From assembly GCF_008633915.1 (NCBI RefSeq), contig NZ_VJNV01000023.1:62001-126000 (forward strand): a stretch of 64,000 bases of DNA, written 5' to 3'. The notes below the pieces were generated by a model. That model had not been told where the DNA came from and searched no databases. It saw nothing but the letters and a program-made list of their open reading frames with translations. Shown one piece after another: positions 36,132 through 43,569 of the stretch. Each line of letters opens with the position of its first letter. The first letter of the stretch is position 1. Origin of the DNA: Campylobacter sp. LR291e. Its GTDB lineage: Bacteria; Campylobacterota; Campylobacteria; Campylobacterales; Campylobacteraceae. The position numbers were made by a program, and so were the translations under genes.

Positions 36132-36175
36132 ATTATATTGATAATTATTTTAAAAATTTATAAAAAAAAAAAAAA
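36132..36175 (-). promoter_or_regulatory. Promoter of the TonB/ABC operon with Fur-like motif and A14/T14 tract
   Basis: On the minus strand a TATAAT -10 box (36132-36137) lies 27 bases before the start codon. Adjoining it is TGATAATTATT (plus strand 36139-36149), an imperfect Fur-box-like inverted repeat that also occurs in the ceuB promoter. A homopolymer of 14 A residues on the plus strand (36162-36175, T14 on the coding strand) falls at the -35 region. The remaining 36176-36334 is AT-rich and without genes. Confidence 0.55.
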
Positions 36176-36334
36176 CGAAAGAAAAATTCTAAAATAGTCT
36201 ATATATAAGTATTTAAACTTGAAAATAAGTTTCAAAAAAATATAAATTTTTTTGAAAAATATAAGTTTTTATTGATTAAAATTATCAATTAATTTGAGAT
36301 GAAAAAAATAACTAGAATAAAGTAAAGATAAAAA

Positions 36335-37378
36335 TTAAATATAATTTTTATCTTTTAAAATGGTATATAGTCTAATGGTAGATATAAAAAAGGTTAAAAT
36401 GGCAGGTCCAAGTATAATGCCCCAAAAACCAAAGCTTGAAATTCCAGCTATCATTGCTAAAAATATTAAAAATTCATTGATTTTAGCAGGGGTTTTTACT
36501 AATTTTTGATTAATCCATTTTATTATAAGTGGCTTAATGATAGTATCTGCAAGAAAAGAAATAACTATTATACAATAGCCAAAAATCCAAAAGGCCGTTG
36601 CTTGATTGCCAAGGGTAAACTCATAAATGCTAATAGGTATATACATTAAAGCCCCACCTATTGCTGGTATTAAAGAACTTATTGAAAAAACTAAGCCCAT
36701 TAAAATGGCATCATAGCCAAAAATTCCTGTAATTATAGAAAATAAAAAGCCCTCAAAAATAGCTACAATCACCATAGAATAAAGCACAACAGCCATTACA
36801 TTACTAACCTCGCTTAAAACGTCTTCTAATTCTTTTTTATTGATAGGCACGACTGATTTTATATAAATAACAAGTTCAGTCCCGTATAAATTTGCAAAAA
36901 AGTAAAAAATACAAATTAAAACCATATCTACTAAGAATTTAGCCCCACTTTTTGTAAAATTTGAGAGATAGTTTAATGATTGTTTTGCTAGTTGATTTAA
37001 ATCAAGTTCTATCAAAAATTTTTTTATTTTTGGTTCTAAAAATTGAAGCGGCTCAGGTAGTTTAAATTCATAACTTCTAATATATTCTAAGGTTTGACTA
37101 ACCACATTTATATCGAAATTTCTAAGTATTTTTGCAAGTTCAACCATGGCATAAATAAAGGGTGCAAAAAAGACTATTATTATACAAATAGTCGTTAAAA
37201 TAGTAGCTAGTAATTTTTTTCCCTTTACAAAAAATAAAATTTTAGCATGTAAATTTGAGGTAGCAACCGCCATTAGGCTCGAAATGATAATTACTAGCAA
37301 GAAATCTTTGAAAAGATATAATAATAATAATAAAACTATTAAAATAAAACAAAATAAAAAAACTTTACCATTTTTCAA
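36335..37378 (-). CDS. AI-2E family transporter-like membrane protein
   Basis: The 347-residue protein has about eight membrane segments in the AI-2E/PerM arrangement: paired N-terminal helices, a soluble stretch (residues about 80-140), then a C-terminal membrane bundle with FSISSLIPAIGGALMYIP and GFWGIILGPAILTF. Members act as exporters or Na+/H+ antiporters in various bacteria; the substrate here is unknown. ruvB ends 2 bases upstream, so the two are probably co-transcribed. I recall the same pair in C. jejuni (Cj1362-Cj1363). Confidence 0.88.
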   Translation of the reverse strand: MKNGKVFLFCFILIVLLLLLYLFKDFLLVIIISSLMAVATSNLHAKILFFVKGKKLLATILTTICIIIVFFAPFIYAMVELAKILRNFDINVVSQTLEYIRSYEFKLPEPLQFLEPKIKKFLIELDLNQLAKQSLNYLSNFTKSGAKFLVDMVLICIFYFFANLYGTELVIYIKSVVPINKKELEDVLSEVSNVMAVVLYSMVIVAIFEGFLFSIITGIFGYDAILMGLVFSISSLIPAIGGALMYIPISIYEFTLGNQATAFWIFGYCIIVISFLADTIIKPLIIKWINQKLVKTPAKINEFLIFLAMIAGISSFGFWGIILGPAILTFFISTIRLYTILKDKNYI

Positions 37379-37380
37379 AC

Positions 37381-38391
37381 TTACTCCTCGTCAAACAAAG
37401 TTCGCTCGTAATTTAATTTTAAAGCCTTGTAGCTTTTAACACTAGCAATTCTGCCCTTTGCAGTTCTTTCTATATAGCCATTTGCAAGTAAATAGGGCTC
37501 AATCACGTCCTCAATGGTATTTTCATCCTCGCTTAAGGCCGCTGCTAAGCTACCAAGCCCTATAGGACGGCCCCTAGAAGTTGTTAAAAGTTCTAAATAT
37601 TTTAAATCCATACTATCAAAGCCAAGTTCATTTACTCCAAGTGAATTTAAGGCCTCTACGGTCCTTTGTTGAGTGATTGTTTCTTCATCGTTTACATCTG
37701 CAAAATCTCTAACCCTTCTTAATAAACGAAGTGCTATTCTAGGCGTTGAGCGGCTCCTTTTTGCTATCTCCATGGCTGCGTTTTTATCACAAGTTTTATT
37801 TAATTTTACAGCTGCTTTTTGTATAATCGTTGCTAGTTCTTCATCTTTATAAAATTCAAGCCTAAATTGCATTCCAAATCTATCTCGCAAAGGATTACTA
37901 AGCTTTCCTGCCCTTGTGGTTGCACCTATTAGGGTAAATTTTGGCAGGTCTATTTTAATGGTTTGCGCAGCTGGCCCACTACCTATGATAATATCCAAGC
38001 GAAAGTCCTCCATTGCCGGATAAAGTACTTCTTCAATCGCAGGGCTAAGGCGATGAATTTCATCTATAAATAAAATATCACCTTCACTTAAATTTGTAAG
38101 AATAGCAGCTAAATCCCCACTCTTTTCTATCATCGGAGCTGCCGTTGTTTTGATATTTGCAGTCATTTCATAAGAGATAATATTTGCAAGTGTTGTTTTT
38201 CCAAGTCCAGCAGGACCACTAAATAAAATATGGTCTAAATTTTCCTCTCTTTTTTTTGCAGCACTTATAAAAACATTTAAATTTTTTTTGATATTTTCTT
38301 GTCCTATGTAATCATCAAAGGAGGTAGGACGTAAAGAATTTTCGTATTTTTCATCAAAGGAAAATTTTTCTATTTCTACGATTTTATCCAT
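37381..38391 (-). CDS. ruvB: Holliday junction branch-migration helicase RuvB
   Basis: RuvB drives branch migration of Holliday junctions with RuvA. The 336-residue protein has the N-terminal [15 protein letters not shown], Walker [12 protein letters not shown], Walker [11 protein letters not shown], sensor GATTRAG, and the C-terminal winged helix with RTAKGRIA. Length is normal for the family. Confidence 0.97.
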   Translation of the reverse strand: MDKIVEIEKFSFDEKYENSLRPTSFDDYIGQENIKKNLNVFISAAKKREENLDHILFSGPAGLGKTTLANIISYEMTANIKTTAAPMIEKSGDLAAILTNLSEGDILFIDEIHRLSPAIEEVLYPAMEDFRLDIIIGSGPAAQTIKIDLPKFTLIGATTRAGKLSNPLRDRFGMQFRLEFYKDEELATIIQKAAVKLNKTCDKNAAMEIAKRSRSTPRIALRLLRRVRDFADVNDEETITQQRTVEALNSLGVNELGFDSMDLKYLELLTTSRGRPIGLGSLAAALSEDENTIEDVIEPYLLANGYIERTAKGRIASVKSYKALKLNYERTLFDEE

Positions 38392-38471
38392 TTTTTACAC
38401 TTGTTTTTAAAATTCAAATAAGATTTTAACTAATTTTTGTTAAAATTTGGCAAAAATTACGATGAGTGCTT

Positions 38472-38882
38472 ATGGGAATTTTACGCAGTTTAGAAATGGA
38501 ACACGATATTGATGATGTGGATAAATTTTTGCAGTACTTTAGGACCATGTGTGATAGCTTTGAACCCTTAATTATCAAGCTTACAAGCGATAGTGAAAAA
38601 TATAAAGAAGCAATAAATGAGATAGAAAGACTAGCCCATAATACAGCTTGGGCGGCAAGAAGGCTTGATTTAGGAGAAATTACTGATTTTTGTGTATTTT
38701 GTGAAGAAATGATGCAAGAAGCCAGTCGTTTTAATGGTCCTGCAAGTGATGAATTTGCTGATTGGTTGCTTTTAATGAGTGACCAGTTTGAAAAATATTG
38801 CCGTTCTTATGAAAATGATGCTTCTGTTTTAGCTCTTTTTAATCCTTTAATTGTTAATGTTCCAAATATCATTTCTAAATAA
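38472..38882 (+). CDS. Small helical protein with HPt-like signature
   Basis: The protein has 136 residues from the ATG at 38472; a GTG at 38466 in the same frame would add two residues. It is helical and acidic with no signal peptide. The segment IERLAHNTAWAARRLDLGEI with His56 resembles the phosphoacceptor helix of histidine phosphotransfer (HPt) domains, but the usual Lys after the His (HxLKG) is missing. It lies between ruvB (divergent) and the tmRNA gene, as for C. jejuni Cj1361c in my memory. A phosphorelay function is speculative. Confidence 0.72.
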   Translation: MGILRSLEMEHDIDDVDKFLQYFRTMCDSFEPLIIKLTSDSEKYKEAINEIERLAHNTAWAARRLDLGEITDFCVFCEEMMQEASRFNGPASDEFADWLLLMSDQFEKYCRSYENDASVLALFNPLIVNVPNIISK

Positions 38883-38894
38883 ACTTTTCTTAAT

Positions 38895-39253
38895 GGGGAC
38901 GACCTGGCTTCGACAGGAATAGTTTTGCAATGATGGCATGTCGCTTTGGGCAAAGCGTAAAAAGCCTACTTAAATTTAAACGCAAACAACGCGAAATTTG
39001 CTCCTGCCTACGCTAGAGTTGCGTAGTCGTGGTTGAGCCTTGCTTTTTGATGATACTATCTAGTTAAAAAAGCGAGTCATTTTTTGATAGTGTAGCTTGA
39101 TTTTTGACGAATTTTAAGCCAAATTTAGTCTTAGCTAGTTTGTGAAATTTTAAAGGTGAGTTTAAACTAGTGAAATTTTCATCTTTGATAAGCATGTAGA
39201 GATTGTTGTGGGATTATTTTTGGACAGGGGTTCAATTCCCCTCGTCTCCACCA
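38895..39253 (+). ncRNA. ssrA: Transfer-messenger RNA (tmRNA)
   Basis: The gene begins GGGGACGACCTGGCTTCGAC and ends with the tRNA-like half GGTTCAATTCCCCTCGTCTC plus an encoded CCA at 39251-39253. The 5' GGGGACGA and 3' TCGTCTCC form the acceptor stem. The internal reading frame (38982-39026) encodes the tag ANNAKFAPAYARVA followed by TAG. The RNA rescues stalled ribosomes with SmpB and tags incomplete proteins for proteolysis. C. jejuni ends its tag in AKAA as I recall; this gene encodes ARVA. Confidence 0.97.
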
Positions 39254-39455
39254 TTAAGCTATTTCTAAGTTTTATCAATATCTTTCAATTACCATTTTAG
39301 CACACTTTGACACTCTTAGATATCCAAATATATTTATAATAAATTAAATATTATGATATAATTTTACTATTTATTTTACTACCTGTATGAAATTAAAAAA
39401 GGACATTTTAAAAGCGTAGGCAATCTAAAAAACTTTAAATAAGTCTTTTTATTTA
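39254..39455. other. Non-coding stretch after tmRNA with a possible gene fragment
   Basis: No intact gene is visible. On the plus strand a short frame reads YEIKKGHFKSVGNLKNFK before a stop codon near 39440, with no start codon, which may be the tail of a lost gene. I found no clear integrase remnant and no second copy of the tmRNA 3' end. Confidence 0.3.
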
Positions 39456-39729
39456 TCAAGCAAATAAAAATTTTAATAACTTATAAACTATAAAAGAAAT
39501 AAAAAATTCTCCATTCATCCACACAAATGCTATAATAAAAATTTCTAAATAAGATAAAAAGATGTTTTGTTTATACTTGCAGCCATTGTTAAAGAGCTTT
39601 TTTCTCCATTATAAACAAAGAATAAAAATGGAATATATAAAAACAAAAACCATAAACCAAACAATATTTTTTATTATTGATAAAAAATAAAGCAATTATC
39701 ATTAAAATAATATTTAATATATGTTGCAT
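39456..39729 (-). pseudogene. Small membrane protein gene broken by two frameshifts
   Basis: Three consecutive minus-strand pieces in different frames join into one hydrophobic protein of about 90 residues. They are MQHILNIILMIIALFFINN (from the ATG at 39729), ILFGLWFLFLYIPFLFFVYN leading to GEKSSLTMAASINKTSFYL, and LEIFIIAFVWMNGEFFISF leading to a TGA at 39456. The first break is in the A6 run near 39670 and the second is near 39549. It overlaps the end of the next small gene upstream. No family is recognised; three membrane segments are likely. Confidence 0.45.
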
Positions 39730-39842
39730 TCAAAATTTCCTTGATTGCTATATGTGCCTACTTCTTCTGGTAAGCTTATTTCTATGCCAAGGGTTGAATA
39801 AAATTTATTTGCTTTCAGTTTTGTTTCTAGGGTGTAGGGCAT
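39714..39842 (-). CDS. Short unknown protein of the tmRNA-adjacent islet (42 residues)
   Basis: The minus-strand frame begins with ATG at 39842, preceded by TAGGGA 7 bases upstream, and encodes MPYTLETKLKANKFYSTLGI followed by EISLPEEVGTYSNQGNFECN and a short end. The amino acid composition is protein-like rather than typical of random AT-rich frames. It follows the 63-residue gene by 12 bases and overlaps the start of the broken membrane protein gene. It may be a complete small protein or a fragment of a larger gene. No function is known. Confidence 0.45.
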   Translation of the reverse strand: MPYTLETKLKANKFYSTLGIEISLPEEVGTYSNQGNFECNIY

Positions 39843-39854
39843 TTAAATCCCTAA

Positions 39855-40046
39855 TTATTGCTTTTGAATTTTGCTTGAAAATTCATTAACTATTCTTAGA
39901 AGTTCGTTTAAATTTTCCTTTGCCTTGTCGTCCTTTTTACATAGTGTTTTTAAGTGTAAAAATTTGTTTTTATCCATAAGAACAGTATTTAAATCCGTAA
40001 AAATTTGAAGTAAATTTTTAGCCTTTTCATCATTCATTATATACAT
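39855..40046 (-). CDS. Small helical protein of the islet, function unknown
   Basis: The 63-residue protein is charged and helical (KAKNLLQIFTDLNTVLMDKN, KAKENLNELLRIVNEFSSKI) with no signal peptide. Its 5' end overlaps the preceding gene by 17 bases, consistent with translational coupling. It resembles small antitoxin, immunity or adaptor proteins only in size. Starting at the second Met (MNDEKAK) is also possible. No family is recognised. Confidence 0.5.
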   Translation of the reverse strand: MYIMNDEKAKNLLQIFTDLNTVLMDKNKFLHLKTLCKKDDKAKENLNELLRIVNEFSSKIQKQ

Positions 40047-40491
40047 ACTCCTTTTCTATGTTTTTATCTAAGATATATTTTTTAATGCCTTGATAGCTTA
40101 AATTTTTTAATTTATCATCATCCACAAAGCTACTTGATTTTTGGTCATTTTGATAAAGTTCGTATAATCTTAAGCCATTTTCTGCCATTTTTAATTTAGT
40201 TAAAACTATATTATTTTTACCCTTATCATCCTTTATAATCTTAGTTTGAAAGTATAATAAACTAGCATCTTTCATCATATTTAAGGTGCGAATTAGCACA
40301 TCGTTAAATAACTTTTTTTCTTCTACCCTATCTTCTGCATGGGTTACTAAAATAGCGATTTTTTGATAATCTAAAAGAGTATTGTGTAGTTTTGTCATAG
40401 GAATTTCTTCTATATTAAAGGGGTGATTTTTAATGGAATTTTTTAATATTAATACACTTAAAAATATTAATAGCTTATTTCGCCCCATCAT
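40030..40491 (-). CDS. Unknown protein of the islet with hydrophobic N terminus
   Basis: The 153-residue protein begins with MMGRNKLLIFLSVLILKNSI, which could be a signal peptide or membrane anchor, followed by a soluble, Lys-rich helical part. No domain is recognised. The ribosome binding site is weak (AGGAATTTT about 10 bases upstream). An open stretch without a good start codon lies just upstream on the same strand. It overlaps the 63-residue gene by 17 bases. Confidence 0.55.
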   Translation of the reverse strand: MMGRNKLLIFLSVLILKNSIKNHPFNIEEIPMTKLHNTLLDYQKIAILVTHAEDRVEEKKLFNDVLIRTLNMMKDASLLYFQTKIIKDDKGKNNIVLTKLKMAENGLRLYELYQNDQKSSSFVDDDKLKNLSYQGIKKYILDKNIEKEYVYNE

Positions 40492-40712
40492 TTTTGAAAA
40501 TTCCTAAAAGCTAGTTTTGTATTTGTAAATCGTATAAAATCAATTATTTTATAAGTGGCAAAGAAAAAATTTAGCATAGCATTATTTATGATTTTTTTAT
40601 GTATTTTAAAAAACACTGAATTTGAATTTTGTATGCCTGTATGTAATACAATAAAAATTGCTTTCAAATGCCTTATTATCCAACTTTCCTTTATATTTTG
40701 TTTGAAAATTCT
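40488..40712 (-). other. Open frame of 74 codons without ATG near its start, possible gene fragment
   Basis: A minus-strand frame runs from a stop before 40712 to a TGA at 40488, overlapping the start of the 153-residue gene by 4 bases. It reads RIFKQNIKESWIIRHLKAIF at the beginning and FIRFTNTKLAFRNFQK at the end. The only ATG is 29 codons before its stop; TTG or GTG starts are possible. It may be a 5'-truncated gene or a chance frame in AT-rich DNA. Confidence 0.25.
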
Positions 40713-40782
40713 TTAAAATATTTATAATATTGTATCTATTTTTTTATTTTATTAAAATTAAGCAAGAAAATTTTTTTAAAAG

Positions 40783-40814
40783 CTTAAGGCTTAAAATTAA
40801 ATTTAAGCCTTAAG
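40783..40814 (-). terminator. Terminator of the ceuBCDE operon
   Basis: A perfect 13-base stem (CTTAAGGCTTAAA at 40783-40795 with its complement at 40802-40814) around a 6-base loop lies 4 bases beyond the ceuE stop. On the minus strand it is followed by TTTTAAAAAAATTTT. The symmetric form could work in both directions. Confidence 0.8.
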
Positions 40815-40818
40815 TAAA

Positions 40819-41865
40819 TTATTTAACTCCGTCAACTACTTCTTTTATCATGGCACTTAAAGATTTAATCCCATTTCCACCTACTAAGTACCAATACTCA
40901 GGGTCTAAAAAGACTATTTTACCTTCATTTGCAGCCTTTGTTTTTTTAATCAAGGCATTATTTAAAAACTCGTCATTAACCTTATCCTTGCCAACTATAA
41001 CATTCCTATCTACAATAAAGATAAAATCTGGATTTGTTTCTAAAATATACTCATAATTTATGCTTTTTCCATGAGTCCCTACCTTTATGCTATCATCAAC
41101 CGGGTTAATGCCTAAAATATCATGTATTAGACCAAAGCGAGAAGAAGGTCCAAAGGCTGAAATTTTATTTGCATTTGTCATTATGATAAGGGCTTTTTTA
41201 TCCTTTGATAATTCTTCTTTAGCCTTGCTTATCTCACCTTCAATTAGAGCAATTTTCTCATTAGCCTCTGCTTCTTTTCCATAAAGTTTAGCAAGGGCTA
41301 AAGTATTTGTTTTGAAAGAATTTAAAAAGCTTGCATTATCATACCCTATACCCATAAAGGCAGTTGGGGCTATTTCTTTAAGCTTGTCATAATACTTTGC
41401 CTGTCTTCCTGAAATGATGATTAAATCAGGCTTTAAGGCATTAATGGCCTCTAAATCCACTTGTTGAACGCCACCAATGCTATTTTTATTTGAAAATTCC
41501 ACTAAATATCTTGGCAAATTTTTAATAGGTACCCCTACGACATTGTCATTTAAATTTAAGGCAGAAAAGCTATCTAATATACCTAAATCAAGTACCACTA
41601 CCTTTGTAGGGGCCTTTACAACTGAACTTGTACCAAGGCTGTGATGAATGATAAAATTATCCCCATCTTCTTCCACGTTAATAGGGGTTATCTCAAAACT
41701 AGCCTTTGCATCAACTGGCTTAGATTGTTCTGCAGTGCTTGAATTTACTTCAACACTTGTATTATTTCCAGTACTATTTGACTCAGTACTTACTTTTTTA
41801 TTATCAGTGCAAGCACTGAAAGCAACGACAATCGCACAAAGTGCGACAACTAAATTTTTTTTCAT
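40819..41865 (-). CDS. ceuE: Enterochelin/catecholate iron ABC transporter binding lipoprotein CeuE
   Basis: CeuE captures ferric catecholate complexes in the periplasm. The start at 41865 is chosen because a strong ribosome binding site (AAAGGAG) precedes it and the resulting N terminus is a lipoprotein signal (AFSAC, Cys19). The longer frame to 41937 runs into ceuD. The 348-residue protein has a Ser/Thr/Asn-rich linker and the class III binding fold with KVVVLDLGILDSFSALN, KPDLIIISGRQAKYY and ETNPDFIFIVDRN. Order ceuB-ceuC-ceuD-ceuE equals the known Campylobacter operon. Confidence 0.95.
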   Translation of the reverse strand: MKKNLVVALCAIVVAFSACTDNKKVSTESNSTGNNTSVEVNSSTAEQSKPVDAKASFEITPINVEEDGDNFIIHHSLGTSSVVKAPTKVVVLDLGILDSFSALNLNDNVVGVPIKNLPRYLVEFSNKNSIGGVQQVDLEAINALKPDLIIISGRQAKYYDKLKEIAPTAFMGIGYDNASFLNSFKTNTLALAKLYGKEAEANEKIALIEGEISKAKEELSKDKKALIIMTNANKISAFGPSSRFGLIHDILGINPVDDSIKVGTHGKSINYEYILETNPDFIFIVDRNVIVGKDKVNDEFLNNALIKKTKAANEGKIVFLDPEYWYLVGGNGIKSLSAMIKEVVDGVK

Positions 41866-41878
41866 TATTTCTCCTTTA

Positions 41879-42634
41879 TTAAAAATATATGCAAACTCGT
41901 TTTTTTTCAAATTCACAAACCTTAATTTGCATATCATAAATTTGTGCTAGCATTTCCGTGTTTATAAGCTTGTCTGTGCTATCACAGGCGATTAACTTGC
42001 CATTTTTTAGGGCAGCTATCTCATCAGCATAAGTAGCAGCAAAATTTATATCATGCAAGACAACAGCTATTGATTTGTTAAAATCATGCACTAAATTTTG
42101 CATTAACTGCATAATTTGAACACAATGTTTCATATCAAGGCTATTTAATGGCTCATCAAAAAAGATAAAATCAGTATCTTGTGCTATAATCATCGCTATA
42201 AAGGTCCTTTGTCTTTGACCTCCACTGAGTGTGTCTAAGAATCTATTTTTAAGTTCATAAATTCCCATATAATTTAGGGCAGTGTTAATCTTTTCTTTGT
42301 CAATCTTATTTAATTTTCCTTGAGAATAAGGAAAACGTCCAAAGGCTACTAATTCATCGACCCTTAAACGCATATTTATATTATTTTGTTGTTTTAATAT
42401 AGAAATTTTTTGGGCTAAAATATCGCTTTTATAAGAATTTATAGGTTTATCATTTACATAAATTTCACCACTATCAGCCTTAATAAGACGACTAGCAATA
42501 GCTAAAATGGTGCTTTTCCCAGCCCCATTTGCCCCTATTAAAGCAGTAATCTTACCCTTTTTAAAGCTTAAATTTATATTTTCTAAAACAGCTTTTTCGT
42601 TATAAAATTTATTAATATTTTCGAGCCTTATCAT
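41879..42634 (-). CDS. ceuD: Enterochelin ABC transporter ATPase CeuD
   Basis: The 251-residue ATPase has Walker A GANGAGKST, signature LSGGQRQRTFIAMIIAQ, Walker B FIFFDEPLNSLD and switch VVLHDINFA. It powers the CeuBC permease pair. It overlaps ceuC by 4 bases, and ceuE starts 13 bases after it. Confidence 0.95.
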   Translation of the reverse strand: MIRLENINKFYNEKAVLENINLSFKKGKITALIGANGAGKSTILAIASRLIKADSGEIYVNDKPINSYKSDILAQKISILKQQNNINMRLRVDELVAFGRFPYSQGKLNKIDKEKINTALNYMGIYELKNRFLDTLSGGQRQRTFIAMIIAQDTDFIFFDEPLNSLDMKHCVQIMQLMQNLVHDFNKSIAVVLHDINFAATYADEIAALKNGKLIACDSTDKLINTEMLAQIYDMQIKVCEFEKKRVCIYF

Positions 42635-43569
42635 CTTTTATTATCCTTAAATACTAAATAAATAAAATAAATTCCACCTAGAAAATTTATAATCACACTC
42701 ACAGTTGTGTTATAGCCAAAAACCTTTGATACGAAAAAAATCGCCCCAACTAGTGCAATCATACTTACAAATACACAAGCAAAAAGTAAAATTTCATGTT
42801 TGCAGGTTTTAAAAAGTTCATAAGTTATATTTGCTACTATAAGTCCTAAAAAAGTTATAGGACCTACTAGGGCAGTTGCAATCGAGGTTAAAACAGCAAC
42901 TATTATCATTAATTTTTTAACTACATTTTGATAATCAATGCCTAAATTTATAGCTAAATCCTTGCCTAAAATCAAAGGATTTAAAATTTTAAGATACTTA
43001 AATATTATTAAAAAACAAGCAATAGTAGCAATGCTAGCCAGTAATAAAACATCCAAGGCGATATTATCAAAACTTGCAAACATTCTACCTTGTACAATCA
43101 TAAATTCATCAGGGTCAATTAATACTTCAAAAAAAGAACTCAATGTACTAAATAAGGTCCCAAAGATTAAGCCTAAAAGCATGATTAAATATATACTTCT
43201 TTCGTTTCTAAATAAAATTTTATATAGAAGTAGGGCAAAAAATATCATACAAACTAAGCTTAATAAAAAATTTACATTTTCCTTATAAACACTTAAATTA
43301 ATAGCCCCAAGGGTAAAAACTAAAAAAGATTGCAAAAGCAAATATAAAGAATCAAGCCCTATAATGCTTGGGGTTAGAATTTTATTATTGCTTATGGTTT
43401 GAAAAATAATGGTTGAAACGCCTATGCAAGATGCTACTATTATAACGGCACAAACTTGCATTGAGCGATTTTTAATGGCATATTCGCTAAATTCCCCTGT
43501 AAAGCTAAATATATAAGCAACAATTATAACAAGGGCAATAAGCATTAAAATAAGCATTCTTTTAAGCAT
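42631..43569 (-). CDS. ceuC: Enterochelin ABC transporter permease CeuC
   Basis: The start at 43569 (MLKRMLILMLIALV) is preferred to the longer frame to 43617 because the extra 16 residues lie within ceuB and are not conserved-looking. This leaves an 8-base overlap with ceuB. The 312-residue protein has about nine membrane segments and FecCD features such as LTPSIIGLDSLYLL and VGPITFLGLIVANI. It pairs with CeuB. Confidence 0.92.
   Translation of the reverse strand: MLKRMLILMLIALVIIVAYIFSFTGEFSEYAIKNRSMQVCAVIIVASCIGVSTIIFQTISNNKILTPSIIGLDSLYLLLQSFLVFTLGAINLSVYKENVNFLLSLVCMIFFALLLYKILFRNERSIYLIMLLGLIFGTLFSTLSSFFEVLIDPDEFMIVQGRMFASFDNIALDVLLLASIATIACFLIIFKYLKILNPLILGKDLAINLGIDYQNVVKKLMIIVAVLTSIATALVGPITFLGLIVANITYELFKTCKHEILLFACVFVSMIALVGAIFFVSKVFGYNTTVSVIINFLGGIYFIYLVFKDNKR

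Noticed and set aside
39254-39455. Search for an integrase remnant and an attachment-site repeat beside tmRNA
   Set aside because: No tyrosine-recombinase motif and no second copy of the tmRNA 3' end could be seen, so no mobile element is called.
39677-39889. Plus-strand frame of 70 codons in the tmRNA-adjacent islet
   Set aside because: It overlaps the better supported minus-strand genes, has no ribosome binding site and its composition looks random.
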